Below, piece by piece: positions 26,877 through 37,063 of a stretch of 64,000 nucleotides of DNA. A program made the position numbers and the translations under genes. Each line of letters starts with the position of its first letter. Positions within the stretch are counted from its first letter, which is position 1. The stretch comes from Paenibacillus albicereus (GTDB lineage: Bacteria; Bacillota; Bacilli; Paenibacillales; Paenibacillaceae), in NCBI RefSeq assembly GCF_012676905.1, contig NZ_CP051428.1:3434001-3498000 (forward strand), in the 5' to 3' direction. The notes beneath the pieces are model-generated. The model was not told the origin of the DNA. It saw only the letters and a list, made by a program, of their open reading frames with translations, and made no database searches.

Positions 26877-28955
26877 TCAGCCCTGCCCGTCGGAGGAGGC
26901 GCCCGCCTCCTGCTCGAGCCGGAAGCGCTCCAGCGAGGCTCTCAGCGACGAGGCGACCTCTTCCAGACGGGCGGACAAGCCGACGAGGCTGTCGCTCACG
27001 CCCAGCTGCTCGCCGCTGAGCGAAGCGACCTGCTGGGAGGCCGCGGCCGACTGCTCCGAGACGGAGCTGACGCTCGTCATCGCCTCTCCGATCTGCAGCT
27101 GCGAGATGCCGAGCTCGGCGATCGCCTCGTCGACCCGCGCGAGGCTGTCCGTCAGCAGCTCCATCCGGGACTGCGCCGCGTGGAACAGGCTGTTCGCCTC
27201 CTGGACCGAATCCAGCTGCTCCCGGAACGCCGGACGGGCCGTCTCCAGCGTCTCCACCGTTTCCGCCACCTCGGCCTGCAGGGCGGACAGAATCGCCTCG
27301 ACCTGGAGGATGGAGGCCTTGGACTGGTCGGCCAGCTCCCTGACCTCGCCGGCGACGACGATGAACCCTTTGCCGGCCTCGCCGGCCCGCGCCGCCTCGA
27401 TCGATGCGTTCAGCGATAAAATGTTCGTCTGCTTGGCGATGCCGGAAAGCAGCGCCAGGATGCCTCGAATCGAGCGCATCTGGTCGGACAGGAGCGCGAT
27501 CTTGGCCGAGATGTCGCCTACGATCCGATCGGCTTCCTCCGTCTTGCTCAGCATCTCGGCCATATGGCCCGTTCCTTGGAGGCTGGCCGTCTCCACTTGG
27601 ACCGCCGACGTCCGCATCTCCTCGGTGCTGACCTTCATCCGCTGCATGCCTTCGTCCATCCGCTCCGACAGCTCGGCGCCCTTTTCGGCCTCGACGGCCA
27701 GGCTGGAGGCGCCAGCCGCGATCTCGTCCGTCGCGGCCGCGATCTCCCGCGCCGACGAGGCGGTGCGGCGCGACTGGTCCGCCATCCGGCCGGCGGTGTC
27801 GAGCAGCTCGGCCGCCGAGCCTCTCGTGTCGCCGACGAGCCGTCCGAGCTGCTCCATCATGCCGTTGAAGCTTGCGGCCAGCTGGCCGATCTCGTCCTTG
27901 GAGCGATGCCGCGACCGAACCGACAGCCGGCCGTCCTTGCCCTGCTGCATGAGGCCTTGCAGCTGGCGGAGCGGCCTCGCGACTCTCCAGACGACGAACG
28001 CTCCGACCAGAACCGCCAGCAGGGCGGCGCCGACCGCGACCCAGACCGCCATGACATAGATGACTCTGGCATCCCGGACGAGCTCTTCTCCGGGAACCCA
28101 GGCCGCCACGGTCCAGGGACTGTTCTCGAGCCGGTCCTCGATCGTCAGCTGCGAGCCGATCCAGTAGTGGACCGGCACCTCGGAGCCCTTCAGCTGCAAC
28201 GGGCTCGGTTGTCCCACCGTCCGGCCGCCGTTCGAGTCCGAGAGCACGACCCCATAGGCGTCGACCAGGCTGATCTCGCCGCCGACCCCCAGGCTGATGC
28301 CGTCCAGCTGGCTGCGGATCGCGTCCGCCTCCAGCTCCAGCAGCATCAGATAAGCGGGATCTCCCGAAATCGACTTGATGACCCGGGCGAGGCCGATCGA
28401 CGGCTGTCCGCCGCCGCCGAAGCCTTCCGGCTGGTAAGGAGTCCAGTACGTCTGGCCGTCCCGTCCGATCGCCTCTTGCAGCCAGGCTTCTCCCTGCACG
28501 TCCTCCGTCTGGATGGACCCGGTGCCGACAACGCCGGTCTCCAGCCGATCATCGATCGGGATGAAGCTGATGTGCCGAACCGTCTTGTTGGCCATCACCA
28601 TCGAGACGATGCGGTCATAGAGCGTACGCTGGGACTTGAAGCGGGTGAACGCATCCTCTTCTCCTTGCGCGAACATCAGCTCGCCGACGGAGTCCTGGAC
28701 GATTTTGTCCGTCAGGAACTGCATCGAAAAGCGCAGATAATCGTCCAGCGCGATGTCGAGCCGCTGCCTGACCTGATGAGCCGTCTCGACGGTCGCCTCC
28801 GTCACCTTGCGCTCGACGATCGACTTGGCGATGCCGTAGGAGAGGAAGCCCATGGCGATCACGCAGGCCACGATGCTGACGAAGATGATGAGGAACAGCT
28901 TGACGCTGATGAGGCGGAATGGCTGCAGGAAGCGCTTTGTGCGAAAAGAATTCAT
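26877..28955 (-). CDS. Methyl-accepting chemotaxis protein (first of three)
   Basis: 692 residues starting [13 protein letters not shown], with GGAG upstream and a SigD-like promoter placing the transcript start just ahead. TM1 is near residues 18-40; a large outer dCache-like sensor follows to about 305, with [23 protein letters not shown]2 is near 305-330, then HAMP and a long cytoplasmic signalling rod with the hairpin tip [22 protein letters not shown] (partly quoted). Family knowledge: it signals to CheA via CheW. The ligand is unknown; the tip sequence is fully conserved. Confidence 0.95.
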   Translation of the reverse strand: MNSFRTKRFLQPFRLISVKLFLIIFVSIVACVIAMGFLSYGIAKSIVERKVTEATVETAHQVRQRLDIALDDYLRFSMQFLTDKIVQDSVGELMFAQGEEDAFTRFKSQRTLYDRIVSMVMANKTVRHISFIPIDDRLETGVVGTGSIQTEDVQGEAWLQEAIGRDGQTYWTPYQPEGFGGGGQPSIGLARVIKSISGDPAYLMLLELEADAIRSQLDGISLGVGGEISLVDAYGVVLSDSNGGRTVGQPSPLQLKGSEVPVHYWIGSQLTIEDRLENSPWTVAAWVPGEELVRDARVIYVMAVWVAVGAALLAVLVGAFVVWRVARPLRQLQGLMQQGKDGRLSVRSRHRSKDEIGQLAASFNGMMEQLGRLVGDTRGSAAELLDTAGRMADQSRRTASSAREIAAATDEIAAGASSLAVEAEKGAELSERMDEGMQRMKVSTEEMRTSAVQVETASLQGTGHMAEMLSKTEEADRIVGDISAKIALLSDQMRSIRGILALLSGIAKQTNILSLNASIEAARAGEAGKGFIVVAGEVRELADQSKASILQVEAILSALQAEVAETVETLETARPAFREQLDSVQEANSLFHAAQSRMELLTDSLARVDEAIAELGISQLQIGEAMTSVSSVSEQSAAASQQVASLSGEQLGVSDSLVGLSARLEEVASSLRASLERFRLEQEAGASSDGQG

Positions 28956-28996
28956 ATGAAATCGTCTCCAGTTCCGAAATAGATCCATCTTTATAC

Positions 28997-29023
28997 CTAT
29001 CGGAACATGGAGAAGGAAATTGA
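28997..29023 (-). promoter_or_regulatory. SigD-like promoter of the first chemoreceptor gene
   Basis: TCAA, 15 bases, TCCGATAG on the minus strand, against the SigD consensus TAAA-N15-GCCGATAT (9 of 12 matches). It lies about 40 bases before the start codon. Confidence 0.62.
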
Positions 29024-29043
29024 ATTAACAATCGCTTCATTTT

Positions 29044-30891
29044 TTACGGTTGCTGCGACGCGCCGGCGGAAGCTTCCCAAGCGGCGATCCGGTCCATGAC
29101 GCCGCCGAACAGCCGCGCCGCAAGATTCGGACTGCCTTCCGGGCGTTCCTCCGCGAGCACGGCGACGGCATAGCGCGGACGGTCCGCCGGGCCGTAGCCG
29201 ACGAACCACTGGCTGTTGCCCGCGCCGATGCGGCCGCTCTCCGCCGTGCCCGACTTGCCGGCCAGCCGCCAGGACGATCCGTGCAGCCTGCTCCCCGTGC
29301 CGGACTCGACGACCTGCTCCATTCCGTCGCGCAACAAGGCGGCGACACGCGGAGAGATGCGCCCATACGGGGACGGGGAGCGGTGGGCGCGCAGCCGCGC
29401 GAGCCGCTGGCCACCCGCATAGGCGATTTCCTTGACGAGCATCGGCTCCGCCACCTGGCCGCCGTTGACGATCGTCGCCATCAGGTTCGCGGCCTGCAGC
29501 GGAGTCATCCGCACGTCTTCCTGTCCGATTCCGCTGCGGGCCAGCTTGCCGCTGCGCAGCAGCCGGGTCCGGTCCCAGGAGGCTGCCTCGCCGAACACCG
29601 TTCCCGCTTCTTCTTCCCCGATCAGCCGCAGCGGTCCGCGCAAAGCCCCCTCGCTCCGCCCGTCCGCCAGCTGCCAGCCGATTTTCCGGCCGAGGCCGAG
29701 CTTGTCGGCCATCCGGGCCAGCTGGCTCGGCTGCAGACGCTCGGCCAACGAAGCAAAGACGATGTTGCAGGATTGCGCGAGGCCCTGCTGCAGCGTCAGG
29801 CGGCCATGGCCGCCTTCCTTCCAGCAGGAGAGGCCATGATGGCCGTATTCGCCGTCGCAGACGAATTCCTCCTTCGCGTCGGCGACGCCGGCCTCCAGCG
29901 CCGCCGCTTCCGTGACGAGCTTGAAGATGGAGCCGGGAGCCTGGGCCCGCACCGCCCGGTTGGCCGCTCCTTCGTAAAAGGCGGCCGCTCCCGCGCTCGG
30001 CGGCCCCATCTCCGGCATGGAGACCATCGCCAGAATGTCCGCGCTGCCCGCATCAAGGACGACGATCGCGCCTTTTTCAAGGCCCGAGAGGCCCGCATAG
30101 CGCTGAAGCTCCTGCTGCAGCGGCAGGCTGAGCGTTGTCCGCACCTGGAGCGGATAATTCGGGTTGGACGGCCGATTCACCGTCAGGCCGAGCCCTTTGA
30201 GCGGAAGTCCGCGCGCGTCGGTCATAGAGCTGGCGTAGATCGGCCCTGTCCCACGGAGCAGCGCATCGAGCGACAGCTCGAGCCCGCCTCCGCCCGTAGC
30301 ATCCCGCAGGCTGGCCGAGCCTTCGGCCAGCCGCTTGCCATAGGCGGCCGCGATGCGTTCCGGATTCTCGCTCACATAACCGATCGCCTGGATCGGCGCG
30401 GCAGCGGGATCGCGGCGAGAGCGATACGGCAGCATTGCCACGCCCTCCAGCTTCAAGCCGGCCAGCTCCGACTGCTGCCGGGCGTCGAGCCGCAGCGGCA
30501 GGCCGCTGTGCCGGTCCATCCAGAAGCCGGGCTCGCGCCAATCCTCGAGAGCCCGCCGCAGCTCCTCCGCGCCGACCTGCAGCGTCCTCGCCAGCTCGGT
30601 CATGTCCCTGCCGCTGCCCCGGGGCTTGCCGGCCGGATACGGGAATATCGCCAGTGCCTCATAAGCGAAGCCGGTCAAGGGCAGACCGGAGCGGTCGACA
30701 AAATCGCCTCTTCCCGCATCGAGCAGCAGTCGATGGCTGCGCTGCCGCACCGAGGTTTCGGAGGCGGTGGCATGCCGGGCGGGCGATGCGGGACTCCACG
30801 GCCACAGCATGATCCAGCCGAGGCGCAGCAGGGCGACGAGCAGCAGCGCCGCGAGCAGCGCGGCAGCTGTCTTTAAGCGGACACCGGACAT
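29044..30891 (-). CDS. Class B penicillin-binding protein (peptidoglycan D,D-transpeptidase)
   Basis: 615 residues from the ATG with GGAGG upstream (MSGVRLKTAA). One N-terminal membrane anchor (about 9-27), then a dimerisation/pedestal region. The transpeptidase domain has the three active-site motifs PGSIFK (catalytic Ser), SCN in AQSCNIVF, and KSGTAE. Family knowledge: these crosslink new peptidoglycan in elongation, division or sporulation. It is shorter than PBP2B-type proteins and has no PASTA domains, resembling the B. subtilis PbpA/PbpI group. It lies between two chemoreceptor genes with no obvious functional link. Confidence 0.9.
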   Translation of the reverse strand: MSGVRLKTAAALLAALLLVALLRLGWIMLWPWSPASPARHATASETSVRQRSHRLLLDAGRGDFVDRSGLPLTGFAYEALAIFPYPAGKPRGSGRDMTELARTLQVGAEELRRALEDWREPGFWMDRHSGLPLRLDARQQSELAGLKLEGVAMLPYRSRRDPAAAPIQAIGYVSENPERIAAAYGKRLAEGSASLRDATGGGGLELSLDALLRGTGPIYASSMTDARGLPLKGLGLTVNRPSNPNYPLQVRTTLSLPLQQELQRYAGLSGLEKGAIVVLDAGSADILAMVSMPEMGPPSAGAAAFYEGAANRAVRAQAPGSIFKLVTEAAALEAGVADAKEEFVCDGEYGHHGLSCWKEGGHGRLTLQQGLAQSCNIVFASLAERLQPSQLARMADKLGLGRKIGWQLADGRSEGALRGPLRLIGEEEAGTVFGEAASWDRTRLLRSGKLARSGIGQEDVRMTPLQAANLMATIVNGGQVAEPMLVKEIAYAGGQRLARLRAHRSPSPYGRISPRVAALLRDGMEQVVESGTGSRLHGSSWRLAGKSGTAESGRIGAGNSQWFVGYGPADRPRYAVAVLAEERPEGSPNLAARLFGGVMDRIAAWEASAGASQQP

Positions 30892-30978
30892 GGCCGTTCC
30901 TCCTTCGTTTCCGCAATCGCGGACGCGACTGGGTCTGCATCCATTATTCCCCTGTTGCTCGGCCGCTACACGCAAAAG

Positions 30979-31005
30979 AAGCCCCGCCGCAACCGGCGGG
31001 GCTGT
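30979..31005 (-). terminator. Terminator of the second chemoreceptor gene
   Basis: Minus strand: GCCCCGCCG, short loop, CGGCGGGGC, then TTCTTTT, 12 bases past the stop. Confidence 0.75.
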
Positions 31006-31016
31006 ATCGGGAGCAG

Positions 31017-33167
31017 CTAAACCTTGAAGCGGTCAAGCGATCGCTCGAGCGACCGGGATACCTGCTCCAGCTGCCCGGAAAGCGAGACGAGGTTCTCGCT
31101 GACGCCAAGCTGCTCGCTGCTGAGGGAAGCGACCTCCTCCGAGGTGGCGGACGACTGCTCGGCCACCGCGCTGACGCTGCCCATCGCCGACCCGATCTGC
31201 AGCTGCGACTCGTCGAGCAGGCGGATCGATTCCGCGACGTTCTCCAGGCTGGCGGCCAGCGCGTTCATGCGGGCCTGCACCTCGTGGAAGATGCCGTTCG
31301 CTTCCTTGACGGAGCTGATCTGCTCCTGGAATACCGGCTGCGCTTGGCCGAGCGCCTCGACCGTTTCCTCGATCTCCGTCTGGATCGTCGTCGTGATGGA
31401 CTCGACCCTGCCGATCGACTCCCGCGACTGCTCCGCCAGCTGGCGGATCTCTCCGGCGACGACCATGAAGCCTCGTCCGGCCTCTCCGGCCCGGGCGGCT
31501 TCGATCGACGCGTTGAGGGAGAGGATGTTCGTCTGCTTGGCGACGCTGCCCAGCATCTCCAGGATGCTGCGGATCGAGCGGGTGCTCTCCTGCAGGCGTC
31601 CGACCTTTTCCGTCATGGAGCGGACCATCTGCTCGGTCTCCGCCGTCTTGCGGATCATCGAGGCCATATGCTCCGTGCCTTGGCGGCTCGCCTGGTCGAC
31701 CTGCTCGGCCGACTGCCGCATCCCGTCGCTCATCGTCTTGACCTGGCGCATGCTGTGATCCATGCTGCCGGCCAGATCGCTGCCGCGCTCGGCCTCCATC
31801 GCCAGGCTCGTCGCTCCGCCGGCGATCTCCTCCGTGGCGACCGCGATCTCCCGCGCCGCGCCTGCCGTGCGGCGCGAGGCCTCGCCGACGTCGGCAGCCG
31901 TCCGCAGGACGAGCTGCGAGTTGTCCCTCGTCTGTCCGACGAGCTCGGTAATCTGCCCGAGCATATCGTTGAAGCTTTCGGACAATTGGCCGATCTCGTT
32001 GCGGGAGCGGTTGTCCGAGCGCACGGTCAGGTCGCCTTCCCTCGCCTCCGCCATCAGGTTGCGCAGCTTCTGGAGCGGCCTGCCGACGCTTGCGATGACG
32101 TAGACACCGACGAGAATCGCGAGCAGGGCGGCCGCTCCGGCGATCAGCCAGGTCATGCGCTCGATCTCCTTGGCGTCGCGCACGAGCTCGGCGGTCGGAA
32201 TCATGCCGAGCACCTTCCAGTCGACCTTATCCAGATTCCGATACACCGCCAGCACCTCGCCAACGTTGCTGTTCGTGACGAAGCTGCCCGAGACGTCCGA
32301 CCCGCCGCTTTGGCTGAAGTCGATGATGGATTTCTGGCCTTGCATGCCCGTCTCGACGTTGTCGATCAAGATCGTGTTGTCGCTGCCGAGCAGGCGGATG
32401 CGGCTTTCCTCGCCGATCTGAATGTTCTGGAGCTGCTCGCCGAGCACCGTGGCCTTGAGCTCGATCAGCAGCACGTAAGCGCCGGTCCCGGTCGTATCGC
32501 GGATGAACCGCGCAATTCCGAACGACGGCTGGTCGTTGCCCTGGAATCCGTTCTCCTGGATCGGAATCCACAGCGTCTTGCCGCCGAGCTCGACCGTCTG
32601 CTTGAACCAAGCCGCGTCCGCGACGGTTTCCCGCTTCAAATTGCCGGTCCCGAGCACGTTCGTCCCGTACTTCTCGGTGTTGATCGGAATGTAGTTGACG
32701 TTCATGACGTCCGCGTTGGACATCGCCATGGACGTCAGCTTGTTCGTCATCGCCCGCTGATTCTCGAACAGCGCGTACTCGTCCGAGGATTTGCTGCCGA
32801 GCGCCGAGACATGGTCCTGCAGCGACTTGTCCGTGATGAACTGGATCGAGAAGTTCTCGTAGTTGCCCAGGATCAGATCCAGCTTCCCTCTGATCTGCTC
32901 GATCGTCTCCTCGGAGGCGGCGGTCACCTTCTTTTCGATGACGCCCTTGGAAATCTGGAAGCTGAGCGTGCCGACGATCGCGACACAAGCTACGATGCTG
33001 ACGAAGACGATGAGGAACAGCCTGACGCTCAGCAGATGAAAGGGATTGCGAACGCCTGCCCTCGCTTCTGCCGCAGTGCCGTAGGACTGCCGGGGAACGG
33101 TCGGCTCCGCGCTGCTTCCGTCATCCGGACCGGATTTCCGCAGACGGCGCTGGAACGGATTCTGCAT
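31017..33167 (-). CDS. Methyl-accepting chemotaxis protein (second of three)
   Basis: 716 residues if started at [13 protein letters not shown]. An ATG eight codons earlier (33191) would leave only about 12 bases of leader after the SigD-like promoter, so it is less favoured. TM1 is near residue 45-70, the outer sensor contains [22 protein letters not shown] (quoted in outline), TM2 is near 335-360, followed by HAMP and the signalling hairpin [22 protein letters not shown] (partly quoted). It is closely related to the flanking receptors, especially in the cytoplasmic half, suggesting paralogous expansion. Ligand unknown. Confidence 0.93.
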   Translation of the reverse strand: MQNPFQRRLRKSGPDDGSSAEPTVPRQSYGTAAEARAGVRNPFHLLSVRLFLIVFVSIVACVAIVGTLSFQISKGVIEKKVTAASEETIEQIRGKLDLILGNYENFSIQFITDKSLQDHVSALGSKSSDEYALFENQRAMTNKLTSMAMSNADVMNVNYIPINTEKYGTNVLGTGNLKRETVADAAWFKQTVELGGKTLWIPIQENGFQGNDQPSFGIARFIRDTTGTGAYVLLIELKATVLGEQLQNIQIGEESRIRLLGSDNTILIDNVETGMQGQKSIIDFSQSGGSDVSGSFVTNSNVGEVLAVYRNLDKVDWKVLGMIPTAELVRDAKEIERMTWLIAGAAALLAILVGVYVIASVGRPLQKLRNLMAEAREGDLTVRSDNRSRNEIGQLSESFNDMLGQITELVGQTRDNSQLVLRTAADVGEASRRTAGAAREIAVATEEIAGGATSLAMEAERGSDLAGSMDHSMRQVKTMSDGMRQSAEQVDQASRQGTEHMASMIRKTAETEQMVRSMTEKVGRLQESTRSIRSILEMLGSVAKQTNILSLNASIEAARAGEAGRGFMVVAGEIRQLAEQSRESIGRVESITTTIQTEIEETVEALGQAQPVFQEQISSVKEANGIFHEVQARMNALAASLENVAESIRLLDESQLQIGSAMGSVSAVAEQSSATSEEVASLSSEQLGVSENLVSLSGQLEQVSRSLERSLDRFKV

Positions 33168-33209
33168 CTGATTACACCATCCTCTTTTCATGAACGCTTG
33201 TCCCTATCC

Positions 33210-33237
33210 ATATCGGAATATGCTTGAGCGAAGTTTA
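33210..33237 (-). promoter_or_regulatory. SigD-like promoter of the second chemoreceptor gene
   Basis: TAAA, 16 bases, TCCGATAT on the minus strand: the -35 is perfect and the -10 matches seven of eight positions. Confidence 0.68.
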
Positions 33238-33303
33238 ATCGATTTTAAAAATAAACAAGGCTGCCGACTCTTGACAAGTCGTTCCAGCCCTAGTTTTTTC
33301 CCA

Positions 33304-33350
33304 AGCAAAAAAGCGTTCCGTCCGGCGGATTCGCCGGATGGAACGCTTCG
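33304..33350 (-). terminator. Terminator of the third chemoreceptor gene
   Basis: Minus strand: GCGTTCCATCCGGCG, loop, CGCCGGACGGAACGC (one mismatch), then TTTTTTGC, just past the stop. Confidence 0.82.
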
Positions 33351-33352
33351 CA

Positions 33353-35521
33353 TCAATCGGTCCGGAAGCGCGCGAGCGCCGCCTGCAGCGAGCGCGAGAC
33401 GCCCTCGAGCCTCGAGGACAGCTCGACGAGACCTTCGCTGACGCCCTGCTGCTCCTGAGTGAGCGATGCCACCTCCTCGGAAGTAGCCGACGCCTGCTGG
33501 GATACGGCGCTTACGCTGGACATCGCCTCGCTCAGCTGGGCGTGGACGCCGTCGAGCAGGTCGACCGACTCGCCCACGCGGTTCAGGCAATCGGCGAAAT
33601 CGCCCATCCGGCCTTGCACCTCCTGGAAAATGAGGCTCGTCTCCTTGACGGAGTGGATCTGCTGCTGGAACATCGGCTTGGCCTCGCCGATCGAGGAAGC
33701 CGTCTCCGCGATCTGCTGCTGGATCCGTCCGATGATCGTCTCGACCAGCGCGATCGACTGCCGGCTCTGCTCCGACAGCTGCCGAATTTCCGCCGCCACG
33801 ACCATGAAGCCCTTGCCGGCCGCTCCCGCGCGAGCCGCCTCGATGGACGCATTGAGAGAAAGGATGTTCGTCTGCTTGGCGACGCCTCCGAGCACGTCCA
33901 TGATCTGGCGGATGGAGCGGGTGCTCTCCTGCAGCGATTCGACCTGCCCGGCCATCAGGCTTGTCGCCGATTCCGTATGCGCCGTCTTCTCGACCAGCTG
34001 CGTCATGTAGTCGGCCCCTCGGCGGCTGGAAGCCTCGACCCGCGCTGCCGTCTCGCCCATCTGGCTGTTGCTGCGCCGCAGCTGCTCCATCCCGCGGCTC
34101 ATCTCCAGCGTCAGATCGCTTCCGCGCTCGGCATCCCCGGCCAGGCTGGCCGCGCCGCCGGCAATCTCCTCCGAGGCGGTCGCGATCTCCTTGGCCGCCT
34201 CAGCCGTTCGCCGGGAGGCGCCTCCGAGCTCGCCCGCCGTGCCGAGCACCTGATCCGAGCTCCCGCGAGCTTGCCGGACCAGCTCCGTAATCTGCGCCAT
34301 CATCTCGTTGAAGCTCGTTTCCGTCTGGCCGATCACATCGCCGCCGCGCGGCTGCGCCCGCACCGTCAGGTCGCCTTCGCGGCCTCGCTGCATGAGGCTG
34401 CGCAGCCGCTGCAGCGGGAGCCCGACGAGCCGCATGACGAACAAGCCGATGAGAGCGGCCAGCAAGGCCGCCGCGGCCGAGACGATGAACGTCAGCCGGT
34501 AGATCGCGTCCGCTTCCTTCACGAGCAGATCGACCGGAAGCACCCCCGTCAAGATCCAGCCGTTGGACGGCAAGCGCTCGTAGATCGCCAGCGCTTCCCC
34601 GCTTGCCTCTTCCTTGTGGAGCGATCCGCTCGGCCGGACTGCCGCCTCGGCCGCCACCTCGACCCGCGCCGGCTTGCCGATCGCTTCCCGGCCGGCGCTG
34701 TCCAAGAGCACCCGATCCTCGCCGTCCAAAATCGAGACGGCGCTCCCTTCGCCCAGCTCAGCCCCCTTGAGCTGATCCTGCAGCGCGGTATCTTGAATCT
34801 CGACGAGCAGCAGATAGACCGCGTCCGTGCCCCCCGGCTCCCGCAGCGCGCGCACCAGGCCGACCGACGGCTTCCCGCCGCCTTGGAATCCGGACGGCTG
34901 CGTCGGAATCCAGACCGACTTGTTTTCGGTCTTGATCGCCGTCCGGTACCACTCCTGCTTCTCCAGCTCGGCCCTGTCGAGAGCGCCTGTCCCGAGCACC
35001 TTGCTGCCGAGGTTTTCCCGGAGCGGGATGAGGTTCAGGTTCTCGACGCCCGACAAGCCGATGACCATGCTCTGAATTTTGTTGTTCAGCTCCCGCTGCG
35101 CTTTTTCGAGCGTGATCTCGTCGTCGGCGTACAGCGTGCTGCCTATCATGTTCTGCAGCGTCGTATCCGAGACGAACTGAACGGCGATATCGTTGTATTT
35201 GCCGAAGACGAGCTCGAGCTTCTCGGCCAGCTGCTTCAAGGTGCGGCTGGACGAATCCGTCGCTTGCTGCTCGATGATCGACTTGGAAATGCCATAGGAC
35301 AGCTGGCCCATCGCGAGCACGCAGGCAAGAATGCTGGCGAAGACCGTCAGGAACAGCTTGAGCCCGATCGGAAGCGTCCGCCGCGCGCCGGATGAAGCAG
35401 GCGGAGGGCTCTCCGCTCCTTCGAGATTCCGTTCGGCGCCGTCAGCTCCTTGCCCGCGCCTTGCCTCCGGCTTGTTTCGTCTCGTCGCCCGCTCCCATCG
35501 ATCCTTCCATCCATTCCGCAT
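33353..35521 (-). CDS. Methyl-accepting chemotaxis protein (third of three)
   Basis: 722 residues starting MRNGWKDRWERATRR, with GGAG ten bases upstream. A GTG at 35563 lies before the predicted transcript start and is excluded. A basic N-terminal tail of about 55 residues precedes TM1 (LKLFLTVFASILACVLAMGQ). The outer sensor has WIPTQPSGFQGGGKPSVGLVR in outline, then TM2, HAMP and the conserved tip [22 protein letters not shown] (partly quoted). It shares layout with the two downstream receptors and is transcribed separately. Confidence 0.94.
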   Translation of the reverse strand: MRNGWKDRWERATRRNKPEARRGQGADGAERNLEGAESPPPASSGARRTLPIGLKLFLTVFASILACVLAMGQLSYGISKSIIEQQATDSSSRTLKQLAEKLELVFGKYNDIAVQFVSDTTLQNMIGSTLYADDEITLEKAQRELNNKIQSMVIGLSGVENLNLIPLRENLGSKVLGTGALDRAELEKQEWYRTAIKTENKSVWIPTQPSGFQGGGKPSVGLVRALREPGGTDAVYLLLVEIQDTALQDQLKGAELGEGSAVSILDGEDRVLLDSAGREAIGKPARVEVAAEAAVRPSGSLHKEEASGEALAIYERLPSNGWILTGVLPVDLLVKEADAIYRLTFIVSAAAALLAALIGLFVMRLVGLPLQRLRSLMQRGREGDLTVRAQPRGGDVIGQTETSFNEMMAQITELVRQARGSSDQVLGTAGELGGASRRTAEAAKEIATASEEIAGGAASLAGDAERGSDLTLEMSRGMEQLRRSNSQMGETAARVEASSRRGADYMTQLVEKTAHTESATSLMAGQVESLQESTRSIRQIMDVLGGVAKQTNILSLNASIEAARAGAAGKGFMVVAAEIRQLSEQSRQSIALVETIIGRIQQQIAETASSIGEAKPMFQQQIHSVKETSLIFQEVQGRMGDFADCLNRVGESVDLLDGVHAQLSEAMSSVSAVSQQASATSEEVASLTQEQQGVSEGLVELSSRLEGVSRSLQAALARFRTD

Positions 35522-35565
35522 CACAGCCACACTCCATCCGTTTGCTGAATTCCTCGTTTCCACTT

Positions 35566-35593
35566 GTATCGGATCGTCCGTGAGGGTCCATTA
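35566..35593 (-). promoter_or_regulatory. SigD-like promoter of the third chemoreceptor gene
   Basis: TAAT, 16 bases, TCCGATAC on the minus strand, about 40 bases before the chosen start. The -10 core CCGATA is shared by all three receptor promoters. Confidence 0.55.
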
Positions 35594-35735
35594 TGCCTAT
35601 GTCAGCTTTATTTTCATGAATTATTATGGGTATTAATTCCTTTTTTATCGATTGCGATAATTTCTTTTTCGGGTTAACGAGCTAAGGCACTAAAGAATTC
35701 GACGATTCTTCATGTAAACGCATTCATCAAGCAAT

Positions 35736-35769
35736 AAAAAAAAACCTGGACCCCTTCGGTCCAGGCTTG
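35736..35769 (-). terminator. Terminator of the U32 peptidase/alaS-block transcript
   Basis: Minus strand: GCCTGGACC, loop, GGTCCAGGT followed by nine or more Ts, 12 bases past the trhP2-type stop. Confidence 0.85.
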
Positions 35770-35780
35770 TCTTTTGGCGC

Positions 35781-37034
35781 TCAGCGAACGCGCTTGCGCA
35801 TCATGTCCATCGGCTTGACCGGCTGGCTGACGCGCAGCACGATCTCCTGCAGCGGATGGCGCGCCGCGTCAAGCGGCTGCCCGTCCCGGTCATGGAGCTC
35901 GCCGACCGTCTGCTTGAAAAACGTGCCGCCGGGACCGAAGAACTCGATCTCCTGGCCCGGCTTGAAATGGTTGCGCTGCTGGATGACCGCAAGCCCCGTC
36001 TGCTCGTCGTACTCCAGCACGACGCCGGCGAAGTCGTACGGCGCCGCTTTTTCCTCCGGCTCGTAGATATGGTCCTCCGTACCCGGCGTATCGAAGAAGA
36101 AGCCGGTGTTGAGCGGACGGTTGGCCGCCTTGTGGACCTCCTCGAGCCACTCCGGCTTGAGCTCGTAGCCGGCCGGATCGGCGAAGTAGGCGTCGATCGC
36201 CTGGCGATAGGCGTTGACGACGGTCGCGACATAGTGCAGGCTCTTCATCCGGCCCTCGATCTTGAAGCTGTCCACGCCGACCTCGATCAGCTCGGGGATG
36301 TGGCGGATCATGCACAGATCCTTGGAGCCCATCGTGAACGGCTGCTCCTGGTCCTCCGCGATCGTATCGCCGTCGACGTACAGGTCATACTTCCAGCGGC
36401 ACGACTGGCAGCAGCCGCCCCGGTTGGAATCGCGGTCGGTGAAATGGTTGGACAGCACGCAGCGGCCCGAGAAGGAGGAGCACATGGCGCCGTGGATGAA
36501 CGCCTCGATCTCGATGTCCACATGGGACTTGATCTCGGCGATCTCCTCGAGGCTCGTCTCGCGCGCCAGCACGACGCGCGGCAGCCCCTCTTCCTTCCAG
36601 AACTGCACGGTCCGCCAGTTCAGCACGGACTGCTGGGTGCTCAGATGCACCTCGAGGCCCGGAGCGACGCGCTGCGCCGTCTCGACGATCGCCGGATCGG
36701 CGGCGATGATGGCCGCGATGCCGACCTCCTCCAGCTTGCGCAGGTACGCTTCCAATCCCTCGATGTCCTCGTTGTGGGCGTAGATGTTCGTCGCGACGAA
36801 CACCTTGGCCCCGTAGCGGGCGGCGAACTCGACGCCCTCCCGCATCTCCTCGAAGCTGAAGTTGTCCGCGCCGGAGCGCAGGCCGTACTTCTGGCCGCCG
36901 ATGTAGACGGCGTCTGCGCCGTAATGGACGGCGAATTTAAGCTTTTCCAGATTGCCCGCGGGCGCGAGCAGCTCCGGCCGGTCGAGCCGGTATCGTTTCC
37001 CCTCGTAGCGGGGCTTGTTCAACGTCATGCCCAT
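35781..37034 (-). CDS. U32-family protein, tRNA uridine 5-hydroxylation factor TrhP2-like (YrrO)
   Basis: 417 residues from the ATG after AGGAGG (MGMTLNKPRYEGKRY). U32 signatures: PELLAPAGNLEKLKFAVHYGADAVYIGG in outline, EAFIHGAMCSSFSGRC, SNRGGCCQSCRW (four-cysteine cluster) and FKIEGRMKSLHYVATV. The C-terminal beta domain is present. Family knowledge: in B. subtilis, YrrN and YrrO supply prephenate-dependent 5-hydroxyuridine in tRNA wobble positions; 'peptidase' is a historical name. Last gene of the block, 29 bases after the trhP1-type gene. Confidence 0.88.
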   Translation of the reverse strand: MGMTLNKPRYEGKRYRLDRPELLAPAGNLEKLKFAVHYGADAVYIGGQKYGLRSGADNFSFEEMREGVEFAARYGAKVFVATNIYAHNEDIEGLEAYLRKLEEVGIAAIIAADPAIVETAQRVAPGLEVHLSTQQSVLNWRTVQFWKEEGLPRVVLARETSLEEIAEIKSHVDIEIEAFIHGAMCSSFSGRCVLSNHFTDRDSNRGGCCQSCRWKYDLYVDGDTIAEDQEQPFTMGSKDLCMIRHIPELIEVGVDSFKIEGRMKSLHYVATVVNAYRQAIDAYFADPAGYELKPEWLEEVHKAANRPLNTGFFFDTPGTEDHIYEPEEKAAPYDFAGVVLEYDEQTGLAVIQQRNHFKPGQEIEFFGPGGTFFKQTVGELHDRDGQPLDAARHPLQEIVLRVSQPVKPMDMMRKRVR

Positions 37035-37063
37035 CGTTTCGTTCACCTCCTGAAGCCCGGCCT

